Assembly: GCF_024345225.1 (NCBI RefSeq)
Contig: NZ_BROD01000001.1
Location: 3,918,516 to 3,982,515, forward strand
Source: Clostridium sp. TW13
GTDB lineage: Bacteria > Bacillota > Clostridia > Clostridiales > Clostridiaceae
Direction: 5' to 3'
Length of the DNA stretch: 64,000 nt
The position numbers and the translations under genes are program-made. Within the stretch, counting starts at the first letter, position 1, and each line of letters opens with the position of its first letter. Below are positions 54,019 to 63,319 of this stretch, one piece after another. The notes beneath the pieces are model-generated. The model was not told the DNA's origin, did no database searches, and saw nothing but the letters and a program-made list of their open reading frames with translations.

Positions 54019-54987
54019 TTACCTCCATAATGCGACTATATCATTTAATACACTTCTTTCATTTTCAATACAATCATCAACAGTACTTATTAATTCATCT
54101 AATGTATCTAATTTCTTTGAAATACCTACTTTAATCAATAGCAATAAGACTTTCTCCCATGTTTTGATAACATTTTCATAACCTTCACATACGTTGGGTG
54201 ATAATCCAAAGTCACGAATTTTGGCTAAAATCATATTCTTTGATGACAAAAATCCGTATACTCTTAATTGATAGTTCATGAAAACGATAGATTCATAAAA
54301 ATTATCTTTCAAAATTAACTCATTTAATTCACTTAATAATTTTCGGACTGCAGTAACTCCATAACAGAAATCTGAATATATACTGCCATCTAAATAACTC
54401 TTTATGCCTTTTTGAATTTTAAATTTAATATTATTTTGAATCATCTTTTTATCAAAATTTATTTTATCAAAATTTAAAATTAAGCATCTATATTCCATTG
54501 CCTCCCAAGCACTTACTATTTGATCTAAAGATATCCACCCCTCATAGACAGACGCAACTCTAGTCGGCACAAACCCATCACTAATATAAACTTCATCCTG
54601 TTTTATACCAATTACATTAATATAATGTGGTGAATTATTGGATTGGGAAAACACTCTATTGTATTTTATAAAAGATGATGAAACTTTTATAATTACTTTT
54701 TTTTCGCATAATACAGATTTTTTTAAAAACTCTATGGCTGATATTCTATCTTTAAAACCCTTCTGCTCATACTTAACTCCAAATAAATTCATAAATTTAA
54801 AATTCGCTTCATACATATCCGTTTTAATTATCTTTTCATTAATATTATATGTAATATTAAATCCATTTCCCAAAAAGAATATATCACTTGCATTAATGTT
54901 GATACCATCATACATCAAGTAATTTCCAATGCATGAACTTAAACATTCATATCCTTGTAACGTTTTATACGCTTTTTCATAAATCAT
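54019..54987 (-). CDS. BtrH_N domain acyltransferase (papain-like)
   Basis: The 322-residue protein matches the butirosin BtrH N-terminal domain pattern: 'GYECLSSCIGNYLMYDGI' with Cys15, the 'FFLGNGFNITYN' block, His121 in 'SPHYINVIGI' and Asp137 in 'VYISDGF'. In butirosin, BtrH moves the acylated side chain from its carrier protein to an aminoglycoside. The C-terminal half is mostly helical. It starts the decarboxylase - ATP-grasp - ACP1 row and probably uses ACP1 as acyl donor. The acceptor is unknown. Confidence 0.85.
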   Translation of the reverse strand: MIYEKAYKTLQGYECLSSCIGNYLMYDGININASDIFFLGNGFNITYNINEKIIKTDMYEANFKFMNLFGVKYEQKGFKDRISAIEFLKKSVLCEKKVIIKVSSSFIKYNRVFSQSNNSPHYINVIGIKQDEVYISDGFVPTRVASVYEGWISLDQIVSAWEAMEYRCLILNFDKINFDKKMIQNNIKFKIQKGIKSYLDGSIYSDFCYGVTAVRKLLSELNELILKDNFYESIVFMNYQLRVYGFLSSKNMILAKIRDFGLSPNVCEGYENVIKTWEKVLLLLIKVGISKKLDTLDELISTVDDCIENERSVLNDIVALWR

Positions 54988-55001
54988 AATCTTCCACTAC
55001 C

Positions 55002-55739
55002 TTAAATTAATAGTTTCTCTACTCTATTCCACATATAAGATAAAATACTTTCCCATTGTTCTATAATGAAGAAATGTTTGCCCATAAACCATACATACTC
55101 TATTTCTCTTTTACAAAAATCTTGCCATGCCAACACATCTTTCTCACTGATCAAATCATCCTTACCATTTAAAATCATGACGGGACAGCAAATTTGCACT
55201 TTATCCATTTTTTTCATTCTAGCTCCCTCACAATATTTAACTAACATAGAATAATCAGCTTTTACTATTGGATAAAATATTTTCATAAAATATGAACTAT
55301 GTGCAATCTTATTATTTACATATCCAAAATTCACTATATGGTTTATAATTGACTCATCCCCACGCTCAAATAAATTTTTTATCTCATCAACATTCAACTT
55401 GTCAGGCGCTACAGTTCCTGTTAAAAACAACCATGTGGGGGTAGATGTTCCAAGTCTCTCCATTGTTTTTACAACTTCATATGCCACATAACTTCCTAAG
55501 CTGTGTCCAAGTATAGCATATTCCTTACAGTTATCTGTATCTATATAAGTGCAAATTTGTTGATAAATATTCATAACCAAATTCTCAAATTCAGTTACTA
55601 ACTGTTCATTATCCTTTTTACCTTTTCCAGGAGTGTCTAGCACGATAACATTCCAACCAATATCACTGCTTCCAACTTTGGGGAAACTCGATGAAGATCC
55701 ACCAGCAAATGGAATTACAAATAAGTTAATTTTGTTCAT
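55002..55739 (-). CDS. Type II thioesterase (GrsT/TEII family)
   Basis: The 245-residue alpha/beta hydrolase has the N-terminal 'VIPFAGGSSSSF', the nucleophile elbow 'GHSLGS' with Ser80, an Asp in 'LNGKDDLI' and a His in 'MGKHFFI'. Such enzymes remove wrong acyl groups from carrier proteins or release products. I start it at 55739, where AGAGGTG lies upstream; this overlaps the AMP-ligase stop by 14 nt. An earlier in-frame start would overlap more. Confidence 0.92.
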   Translation of the reverse strand: MNKINLFVIPFAGGSSSSFPKVGSSDIGWNVIVLDTPGKGKKDNEQLVTEFENLVMNIYQQICTYIDTDNCKEYAILGHSLGSYVAYEVVKTMERLGTSTPTWLFLTGTVAPDKLNVDEIKNLFERGDESIINHIVNFGYVNNKIAHSSYFMKIFYPIVKADYSMLVKYCEGARMKKMDKVQICCPVMILNGKDDLISEKDVLAWQDFCKREIEYVWFMGKHFFIIEQWESILSYMWNRVEKLLI

Positions 55740-57186
55740 GCAAACACCTCTTAATTTTGCCACTTGGGGTTTTATCCAACTGGTTAACAAACTTCATATT
55801 TTGTGGTATCTTGTAATTTTCTAAAAATAAACTACATAATTTAAATAATTCACTTATTGATACTGACATACCTTCATTCACAACTATCAATGCAGATAAT
55901 ACAAAAGATTCATTTTCAACATGCTCACTAAATACTAAAACTTCTTTAACAGATTCATGCAACATTAAAACATTTTCAATTTCCTCAGGATATATATTTT
56001 TTCCTGCACTTATGATCATATTATCTTTCCTGCCACAAACAAATAAAAATCCTTCATCATCAACATATCCAATGTCCCCTGTATACAGCCAACCAGATTT
56101 TATGGTCTTTTTAGTCTTTTCAATGTTCTTGTAATATCCTTTCATAACATTGAAACCACTAACTGTAATTTCTCCTTTTATAAATGGCAGGACACTTCTT
56201 CCAGATTCATCTACTATTTTAAATTCAACATTTTTAATTGCTTTCCCACTTGACCCCGGTTTATTAATTAAATCTTTCTTTTCAATATATGTTACTCTTG
56301 GAGATGCCTCAGTCTGACCATAAGAATAGATTAAATTGCAACTTGGCAACAATTTAATTAAACTTGAGATATCTTCTTTATTCATAGGTGCACCATAAAA
56401 ATTAATTATCCTTAACTTTTCTAAATTCACTTTATTTTTTCTTGAGTAATCCAATATACCTTTTAAAATAGTAGGAACTGCAAAAAAAACACTTATATTA
56501 TTTTCTTCTATCAACCACAATATATTTCTTGTCATTGGGACTTTGCTAGACAATACAATTGTACAACCATTAATTATACCAACTAATAATTCTCCAATTA
56601 TACTAGATGAATGACATAAATTCTTTATTAATAATATTTTATCGTTAGAATTAATATTAAGATAACTACTAATAGACTCTATATTACTGAATATATTCTT
56701 TTCTGTAAGCATAATCGCTTTAGGAGTGCTTGTAGTTCCTGATGTAAACAAAATCAGCCTTACATCATCTAGACTTTCATCAATATTCTCTTCACATATA
56801 TAAAGTGTCATGCATTCCATTTCTTTGCTATTATATTTTAATTTTTCGATCTTCTCATCACAAATTATGTAATTAATATCATATTCATCAATAATATTTT
56901 CTATTTTATTCTTCCCAGTTTTGTTATATATAGGAACAACTATAGCTCCACATTTGCTTATCGAGAAAAAATTCAAAATAAATTGAAATTGATTTTCAAT
57001 AATAATTGCAACTTTAGAATTTTTACAAATCCCGTGTTGTTTTAATATACACGATTTTTTCTGTACCATATCACAAAATTCAGTGTATGATACTTTAAAA
57101 TTATTATATACCAGCACAATATTATCTGCTCCATATTGGCTTCCTCTCATTAATACATCATATAACAGCACTCCTCGGTTTTCCAT
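55726..57186 (-). CDS. Acyl-AMP ligase (ANL superfamily)
   Basis: The 486-residue adenylating enzyme has A3 'LFTSGTTSTPKAI' near residue 150, A5 'YSYGQTEASPR', A7/A8 'YTGDIGYVDDEGF' and 'GRKDNMIISAGKNIYPEE', and A10 'PSGKIKR' with the catalytic Lys. There is no attached carrier domain, so it is a free-standing loader that should pass its acid to ACP1 or ACP2. The ATG at 57186 has GGAGGAT 9 nt upstream. It is the first gene of the leftward cluster. I cannot predict its acid substrate. Confidence 0.92.
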   Translation of the reverse strand: MENRGVLLYDVLMRGSQYGADNIVLVYNNFKVSYTEFCDMVQKKSCILKQHGICKNSKVAIIIENQFQFILNFFSISKCGAIVVPIYNKTGKNKIENIIDEYDINYIICDEKIEKLKYNSKEMECMTLYICEENIDESLDDVRLILFTSGTTSTPKAIMLTEKNIFSNIESISSYLNINSNDKILLIKNLCHSSSIIGELLVGIINGCTIVLSSKVPMTRNILWLIEENNISVFFAVPTILKGILDYSRKNKVNLEKLRIINFYGAPMNKEDISSLIKLLPSCNLIYSYGQTEASPRVTYIEKKDLINKPGSSGKAIKNVEFKIVDESGRSVLPFIKGEITVSGFNVMKGYYKNIEKTKKTIKSGWLYTGDIGYVDDEGFLFVCGRKDNMIISAGKNIYPEEIENVLMLHESVKEVLVFSEHVENESFVLSALIVVNEGMSVSISELFKLCSLFLENYKIPQNMKFVNQLDKTPSGKIKRCLHEQN

Positions 57187-57521
57187 AACATAGATATCCT
57201 CCATTCATACTTACCAATTTATAATAAACATTTTCATTAAAATACTTGTTATCTAATCAATATATAAATTACCTTTTTTATAATGTACATATATAATAAC
57301 CACATGTTTGTCTGCTAGAAATAAATAAACTTTTTCTGTTTAACATACTCCTGCTGTAACAATATAATTTTACATTTTGCATCTTTTTTACTAAACCTAT
57401 TGAATATTAACACTTATTTTTATATCAAACTTAACTAAAAAGACGAATTCTATTTATATTTCTTCAAATGATACTTCAAAAAATAAGATATTAACTACGT
57501 ACAAAATAAGTTGTAAGTTCA
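57187..57521. other. Intergenic region upstream of the biosynthetic cluster
   Basis: The 335 nt should hold the cluster promoter on the minus strand. I find no convincing -35/-10 pair and no known riboswitch. It separates the cluster from the ROK-nagA genes, which run in the same direction. Confidence 0.4.
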
Positions 57522-58469
57522 TCATATCCCTCTAATAGCTAATGCAACTGCACCTACCACACCAGAATTTCCTTTCAATTTTGATTTTCTAATTTTCAAA
57601 TCCTTATGCATTTTAGAGAATCCTTTTTGAAATATAATTTTACTTAACTTATTGAGATCGAAATAACTTGAATTTCCTACCCCACCACCAATAACAATTA
57701 ATTCTGGATCAAATAAAACAATTAAATTAGCTAAGGATATTGCTAAATAAAAATAAGCTTCTTCTAAAATTTTTCTATACTGTTCTTCTCCACTTTCTGC
57801 TTTAATAAATACATCTTTAGTTGTAATCTTTTTATAGTTTGAATTAGATATTTTCATATGTTTTTCATATATTTTATTTCCTCTTTTTTCAATTGAATTA
57901 CCCGATGCAATTGTTTCAAGACATCCGTAGTTTCCACAATTACACTTTTCGCCATCTAATTTTACTACAGTATGTCCTACTTCTAATGCATTAGCTGATG
58001 AACCAAAATATAACTCTCCATTTATTATCGCGGCACCACCTATTCCTGTACTTATGGTTAAGTAAATCATATCTTTACAGTTTTTATTTTCTTCAGACAT
58101 ATATTCCCCTAAAGCTGCTACATTAGCATCATTTTGTAGGAAAATTGGGATATTATACTTTTCTCTTATAGGGCTAATAATGTTAAAATTCTCAAACGGC
58201 AATTGAGTAGCTTTAATAATAATTCCTTTGTCTTGATCAATAATTCCTGGTGCTCCTATTCCTATAGCTTTTAAATCTTTTGAGCTAATATTCATTTTTC
58301 TTAATAAATGCTCAATTTGTTTTAAAATGTTGTTAACTATATGTTTTTCACCAAAATACGCTTCAGTATCTCTGATTTCATTTATAACTATATTCCCTTT
58401 TATATCAGCTATTGCAATATTTATCTTAGTTCCTCCTAAGTCAACCCCTATTACATATTGCTTGTTCAA
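57522..58469 (-). CDS. ROK-family sugar kinase
   Basis: The 315-residue protein has the ROK phosphate motif 'GVDLGGTKINIAIAD', 'GIGAPGIID', and the zinc motif 'CNCGNYGCLETIASG', with 'LTISTGIGGAAII' as the second phosphate motif. ROK kinases phosphorylate glucose, N-acetylglucosamine or N-acetylmannosamine. The start is TTG with GGGAGG 9 nt upstream. It follows nagA by about 30 nt, so an N-acetyl-hexosamine substrate is more likely than glucose. Confidence 0.9.
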   Translation of the reverse strand: MNKQYVIGVDLGGTKINIAIADIKGNIVINEIRDTEAYFGEKHIVNNILKQIEHLLRKMNISSKDLKAIGIGAPGIIDQDKGIIIKATQLPFENFNIISPIREKYNIPIFLQNDANVAALGEYMSEENKNCKDMIYLTISTGIGGAAIINGELYFGSSANALEVGHTVVKLDGEKCNCGNYGCLETIASGNSIEKRGNKIYEKHMKISNSNYKKITTKDVFIKAESGEEQYRKILEEAYFYLAISLANLIVLFDPELIVIGGGVGNSSYFDLNKLSKIIFQKGFSKMHKDLKIRKSKLKGNSGVVGAVALAIRGI

Positions 58470-58500
58470 TCATAATTGCCTCCCTAAAACCTTTTATTTC

Positions 58501-59637
58501 TTATTCATAAAACAAGTTCCCATTTATAATTACTTTATTAATATTGATATTTTTATCAAAAAGAATTAAATCTGCGTCAAACCCACTTTTAATAATCCCC
58601 TTTTTTGATTCTATTCTGCATAACTTAGCTGGATTAATCGTTACCATTTTTATGACTTCATATAGTGGTAAACAAGTATTTTTATATACATTTTTTACAG
58701 CTTTATTTAACATTGTGGTAGATCCAGCTAAAACTCCTGATTTTAACATTGCAACTCCATTCAAAACGCTTAAATCATAATCATCAGTCTTATAGTAACC
58801 TTCCGCCATATTTGCATATTTTATTGAATCTGAGACAATAATTATGCTATCTGAATTTTTCATATTACATAATAATCTAACTGCTGTAAATGAATTCAAT
58901 ATTCCATCTGCAATTATTTCAGTAGTAATATTACTATCAAATATAGCTCCAATAGTCCCAGGATTTCTATGATGAAATCCTGGCATTGCATTAAATATAT
59001 GAGTTGAATGGGATATTCCAAACTTTATAGCTTTTATTGCTTCATCATATGTGGCTCTAGTATGTCCAATAGAAGCAACAATTCCTTTTCCATTCAAATA
59101 TTGAATAAACTCTCTACATTCACAAACTTCAGGTGCTATTGTAATTATCTTAATATATTTTTCATTATTCCCTACTATAGCTTTAAAATTTTCTATTGTA
59201 GGATTAATTATAAATTCTGATTTATGAGCTCCTCGAGCATCCTTATTTATAAATGGACCTTCTAAGTTTATGCCTATAATATTTGCACCATCAGTACCTC
59301 GCTCTTTTGAACTTGCAATTGTATGAATTATTTCATTGGTCTCCGAAATCTTATATGTCATAGTTGTTGGAAGAAATGATGTTGTCCCACTTTTAGCAAT
59401 TATTTTTGATATTCTATTTATTGATTCATATGAATTATCCATTATATCATAACCATTTGTACCATGAATATGAATATCTATAAATCCAGGTGAAAGAAAC
59501 AAATCATCGCATTCCAAAACATCACATTTAAAATCACAACTTTTAGTTATTAATTTTATTTTTTTATTTTCTATAATAACATTATTTTTTTCAATTCTAT
59601 CTTCAAATACTACATTACAATTTTTAATTAACTGCAT
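58501..59637 (-). CDS. nagA: N-acetylglucosamine-6-phosphate deacetylase
   Basis: The 378-residue amidohydrolase has the metal motif 'DIHIHGTNGYDIMD' near residue 57, 'NLEGPFI', 'GHTRATYDEA', 'THIFNAMPGF' and a C-terminal 'G.DADLILFD' segment. It converts GlcNAc-6-phosphate to glucosamine-6-phosphate and acetate. The ROK kinase follows in the same operon, so the pair forms a GlcNAc phosphorylation/deacetylation step. AGAAGGTAGAG lies before the ATG. Confidence 0.93.
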   Translation of the reverse strand: MQLIKNCNVVFEDRIEKNNVIIENKKIKLITKSCDFKCDVLECDDLFLSPGFIDIHIHGTNGYDIMDNSYESINRISKIIAKSGTTSFLPTTMTYKISETNEIIHTIASSKERGTDGANIIGINLEGPFINKDARGAHKSEFIINPTIENFKAIVGNNEKYIKIITIAPEVCECREFIQYLNGKGIVASIGHTRATYDEAIKAIKFGISHSTHIFNAMPGFHHRNPGTIGAIFDSNITTEIIADGILNSFTAVRLLCNMKNSDSIIIVSDSIKYANMAEGYYKTDDYDLSVLNGVAMLKSGVLAGSTTMLNKAVKNVYKNTCLPLYEVIKMVTINPAKLCRIESKKGIIKSGFDADLILFDKNININKVIINGNLFYE

Positions 59638-59716
59638 TATAACTCTACCTTCTTCTACAGCATCGTTAAAGCACCAATTCTATACAAAAAATATATTCAT
59701 TAGTTTTTTATATTTT

Positions 59717-60724
59717 CTAGTATTTTAAAGTTTGTACACGAACTTCATCCCATTTTAATGCCTTTAATATACTTTCATCAACACTAACTTCAGGAGTCCA
59801 ATTAAGCAATTTATTTGCTAAATCTATATTAGCATATGCTCCTCCAACATCTCCAAATCTAGGTTCAGTCTCTACTTTGTTTAATGTAGTCCCTGTTACT
59901 CTTTCAAAAGAATTCACTAATTCTTTAACTGTGACACCTTCTCCTGTTCCTAGATTTATAGTAAGATATGGTGTATCAATCCCACATTTCTCAAATGCTT
60001 TCTCAAAATTTTCTACAGCTAGAACATGCGCATTAGCTAAATCCCAAATATCTATATAGTCTCTTATTCCAGAACCATCTCTAGTAGCCCAATTAACACC
60101 AGTAATTTTTAGTTGTTCCTCTCTACCGTTATAAACACTAACTAACTTTCCTAATATATGTGATGGATTACTATTATACATTCCTGATCTCATATTTGGA
60201 TCTGCACCAATTAGATTGAAATATCTTAATGATATTCCCTTCATGTTATATGCTTTGCAAAAATCTTCAAGCACCATTTCCATCATATATTTTGTTCTAG
60301 CATAAGGGCTTCTTGGATTTACCTTGGATTTTTCAGTTACCATAAAGTTTTCTACATCATCATATACAGAAGCAGATGAACTAAAAACAATCTTATTACA
60401 TCCTAATTCATTTAACTTTTTAAATAATTTAATTGATTTTGATACATTTTCAGTATAATATTCAAAAGGATGTTCTATTGATTCCGGAACTATTATAAGT
60501 GCTGCACAATGAATAGTGCAGGCTATATCATTATGTTCTTTAAATATAGTTTCTAATAAGGCTTCATCTGCTATATCTCCTTTATAAAATATACGATTTT
60601 TAGTGAATTCAACTCTTCCATTTATAAGTGAATCTAATATAATTGGTGTATGTCCTTTATCTTCTAATGCAGAGCATATAGTACTTCCTATATAGCCTGC
60701 CCCTCCAGTAATAAGTATTTTCAT
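59717..60724 (-). CDS. galE: UDP-glucose 4-epimerase-like protein, copy 1
   Basis: The 335-residue short-chain dehydrogenase-fold enzyme has 'GGAGYIGSTICSALE' for NAD, the Ser in 'FSSSASVYDD', the catalytic 'YARTK' (YxxxK) and 'RYFNLIGADP'. It interconverts UDP-glucose and UDP-galactose or the N-acetyl forms. It is a tandem neighbour of the 60910-61920 paralogue. Much of the chain is nearly identical between them, but the segment after 'TIHCAAL' and the 'SGMYNSNPSHILGKL' segment differ. Confidence 0.88.
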   Translation of the reverse strand: MKILITGGAGYIGSTICSALEDKGHTPIILDSLINGRVEFTKNRIFYKGDIADEALLETIFKEHNDIACTIHCAALIIVPESIEHPFEYYTENVSKSIKLFKKLNELGCNKIVFSSSASVYDDVENFMVTEKSKVNPRSPYARTKYMMEMVLEDFCKAYNMKGISLRYFNLIGADPNMRSGMYNSNPSHILGKLVSVYNGREEQLKITGVNWATRDGSGIRDYIDIWDLANAHVLAVENFEKAFEKCGIDTPYLTINLGTGEGVTVKELVNSFERVTGTTLNKVETEPRFGDVGGAYANIDLANKLLNWTPEVSVDESILKALKWDEVRVQTLKY

Positions 60725-60909
60725 AAAACATGCATTCCTTTCTTAAACTATAATTTATATTAATTGCTTAACTACTATTTATTTAGTAAAACTTTTATTT
60801 ATCTTATAACATTTAATTTCTCTTTAAATTGCATAAATAAATTTAAAATTCATAACTCTCGTTCTAAAATTCATCAATATATTAACAAATACTCTATTTT
60901 TTATATTTT

Positions 60910-61920
60910 CTAGTATTTTAAAGTTTGTACACGAACTTCATCCCATTTTAATGCGTTTAATATACTTTCATCAACACTAACTTCAGGAACCCAATTAAGC
61001 ATTTTTTTTGCTAAATCTATATTCGCATATGCCCCTCCAATATCCCCCAACCTAGGTTCAGTCTCTACTTTGTTTAATATAGTCCCTGTCACTTTTTCAA
61101 AAGAATTCACTAATTCTTTAACTGTGACACCTTCTCCTGTTCCTAGATTTATAGTAAGATATGGTGTATCACTCCCACATTTCTCAAATGCTTTCTCAAA
61201 ATTTTCTACAGCTAGAACATGCGCATTAGCTAAATCCCAAATATCTATATAGTCTCTTATTCCAGAACCATCTCTAGTGGCCCAGTTAACACCAGTAATC
61301 TTAAAATTTTCTTGCCTACCCTTGTAAACATTCACTAATTTACCCAATATAGTTGATTCGTTACTGCTATACATTCCTGATCTCATCTTGGGATCTGCAC
61401 CAATTAGATTGAAATATCTTAATGATATTCCCTTCATATTATATGCTTTGCAAAAATCCTCAAGCACCATTTCAGTCATATATTTTGTTCTAGAATAAGG
61501 GGTCTTGGGTTTTAATGGTGATTTTTCAGTTACCATAAAAGTTTCTACATCATCATCATACATAGTGGAACATGAACTAAAAATAATCTTATTGCATCCT
61601 AATTCATTTAATTTTTTGAATAGTTTAATTGATTTTGATATATTTTCAGTATAATATTCAAAAGGATATTCTACTGATTTAGAGATTCCCATAAGTGCTG
61701 CACAATGAATAGTGAAGACTATATCATTATGTTCTTTAAATATAGTTTCTAATAAGGCTTCATCTGCTATATCTCCTTTATAAAATATACGATTTTTAGT
61801 GAATTCAACTCTTCCACTTATAAGTGAATCTAATATAATTGGTGTATGTCCTTTATCTTCTAAAGCAGAACATATAGTACTTCCTATATAACCTGCTCCT
61901 CCAGTAACGAGTATTTTCAT
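60910..61920 (-). CDS. galE: UDP-glucose 4-epimerase-like protein, copy 2
   Basis: The 336-residue paralogue of the previous gene keeps 'GGAGYIGSTICSALE', 'FSSCSTMYDD', 'YSRTK' and 'RYFNLIGADP'. It differs at the substrate-side blocks 'ALMGISKSVEYPF' and 'SSNESTILGKLVNVYKGR', so it may use a different sugar nucleotide. The last ~55 nt and the sequence just after both genes are almost the same, which fits a recent duplication or gene conversion. The two genes are 185 nt apart. Confidence 0.88.
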   Translation of the reverse strand: MKILVTGGAGYIGSTICSALEDKGHTPIILDSLISGRVEFTKNRIFYKGDIADEALLETIFKEHNDIVFTIHCAALMGISKSVEYPFEYYTENISKSIKLFKKLNELGCNKIIFSSCSTMYDDDVETFMVTEKSPLKPKTPYSRTKYMTEMVLEDFCKAYNMKGISLRYFNLIGADPKMRSGMYSSNESTILGKLVNVYKGRQENFKITGVNWATRDGSGIRDYIDIWDLANAHVLAVENFEKAFEKCGSDTPYLTINLGTGEGVTVKELVNSFEKVTGTILNKVETEPRLGDIGGAYANIDLAKKMLNWVPEVSVDESILNALKWDEVRVQTLKY

Positions 61921-62134
61921 AAAACAGACCTTCCTTTCTTAAATTATTAATATTTGTCATCTCACAGTTTTCATATCATGCTATATAACTTTAATATTTT
62001 ATTACAACGTATTCAAAGTCATGGAAATATATCAACATAAAATTGGCATTTTCATAGAATGCACTGTCATTTAACATTTATCTCTTTTCGATATTCTCAC
62101 TAAAAACTTTGATACCACATTTTTTATCAATCCA

Positions 62135-63274
62135 CTAATTAAAATATTCCTCAATTATATTTGATATTTTTACACTTGCTTGTTCTATTTGATTAAAATT
62201 TGTTCCTTCAATCATCTTTACATATAGTTCTTTATCTTTCAAAACTTTATTTGCTTCTTTTACTATATCCTCTACTTTAGTGCCTATTAATTTAGAAATT
62301 CCTTGTTCTATTCCAATTACTCTTTCTGTAGTTTCTCTTAATAACAAGATTGGTTTTCTTAAATATTCACCCTCTTCCTGAATCCCCCCTGAATCAGTCA
62401 TAATCATATAGGACTTGTTCATTAAATTATGAAATTCCATTGGGTTTATTGATTCTAATATATGTATTCTATTTTCACTACTTAAATTTTCAAATACAGT
62501 ATCTTTAATTAATGGATTCGGATGTGTTATATATATCAATTCAGCATCTTTATTATCCCTAACTATTCTCTTAGCGGCATTACATATATTGTCTATTCCT
62601 TTACCCCAATTTTCCCTCCTATGTGCTGTAACTATAATAACCTTATTCTTTTTATAGTTTATTTCATTTAATATCTCTGTCTCAAAAGTATATTCTTCTT
62701 TAATAGTGTATTTTAATGAATCTATTACCGTGTTATTTGTTAAATATATATCTTTTTCTTTAATATTTTCATTTAGAAGATTTTGCTTAGCTTGTAGTGT
62801 TGGTGCAAAATGTAAACTTGCTATCCTTGCTATCATTTGCCTATTTACTTCTTCTGGGAAAGGTGAGTTTTGATTATGAGTTCTCAAGCCAGCTTCAATA
62901 TGCCCAACTTTTATTTTTTGATAGAATGCAGCCATAGCACTAGCATAGGCAGTTGTAGTATCTCCATGAACTAATACTAAATCAGGTTTATTTTCCATAA
63001 ATAATTTCTCTAAGTTTTCAAAAATCTTAATCGTGATATTTGTCAAACTTTGATTTTCACTCATAATGCTTAAATTGTAATCATAATCCACACCAAAAAC
63101 TTCCAAGGATTGTTCTAACAATTCTCTATGCTGACCTGTAACACAAATTTTTACTTCTAACCTCTCTCTATGTTTTAATTCCTTTATTAAAGGTGCTAGT
63201 TTAATAGCCTCCGGTCTTGTCCCAAATATAATCCATACCTTTTTTCCACAACTCAAGTTTTCCACCCCAATCAT
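62135..63274 (-). CDS. wecB: UDP-N-acetylglucosamine 2-epimerase (non-hydrolysing)
   Basis: The ~379-residue protein has 'IIFGTRPEAIKLAPLI', 'VHGDTTTAYASAMAAFY', 'GHIEAGLRTHN', 'FPEEVNRQMIARIA' and 'MTDSGGIQEEG', which match WecB/MnaA. It makes UDP-ManNAc from UDP-GlcNAc. The ATG at 63274 has only a weak ribosome site. A TTG at codon 7 (63256) with GGGGTGG upstream is a possible real start. It lies in the amino-sugar region with nagA and the galE genes. Confidence 0.92.
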   Translation of the reverse strand: MIGVENLSCGKKVWIIFGTRPEAIKLAPLIKELKHRERLEVKICVTGQHRELLEQSLEVFGVDYDYNLSIMSENQSLTNITIKIFENLEKLFMENKPDLVLVHGDTTTAYASAMAAFYQKIKVGHIEAGLRTHNQNSPFPEEVNRQMIARIASLHFAPTLQAKQNLLNENIKEKDIYLTNNTVIDSLKYTIKEEYTFETEILNEINYKKNKVIIVTAHRRENWGKGIDNICNAAKRIVRDNKDAELIYITHPNPLIKDTVFENLSSENRIHILESINPMEFHNLMNKSYMIMTDSGGIQEEGEYLRKPILLLRETTERVIGIEQGISKLIGTKVEDIVKEANKVLKDKELYVKMIEGTNFNQIEQASVKISNIIEEYFN

Positions 63275-63319
63275 TATAGTTTCTTTTACTTATTTACTAA
63301 TAATAATTTAAAATCCTTT

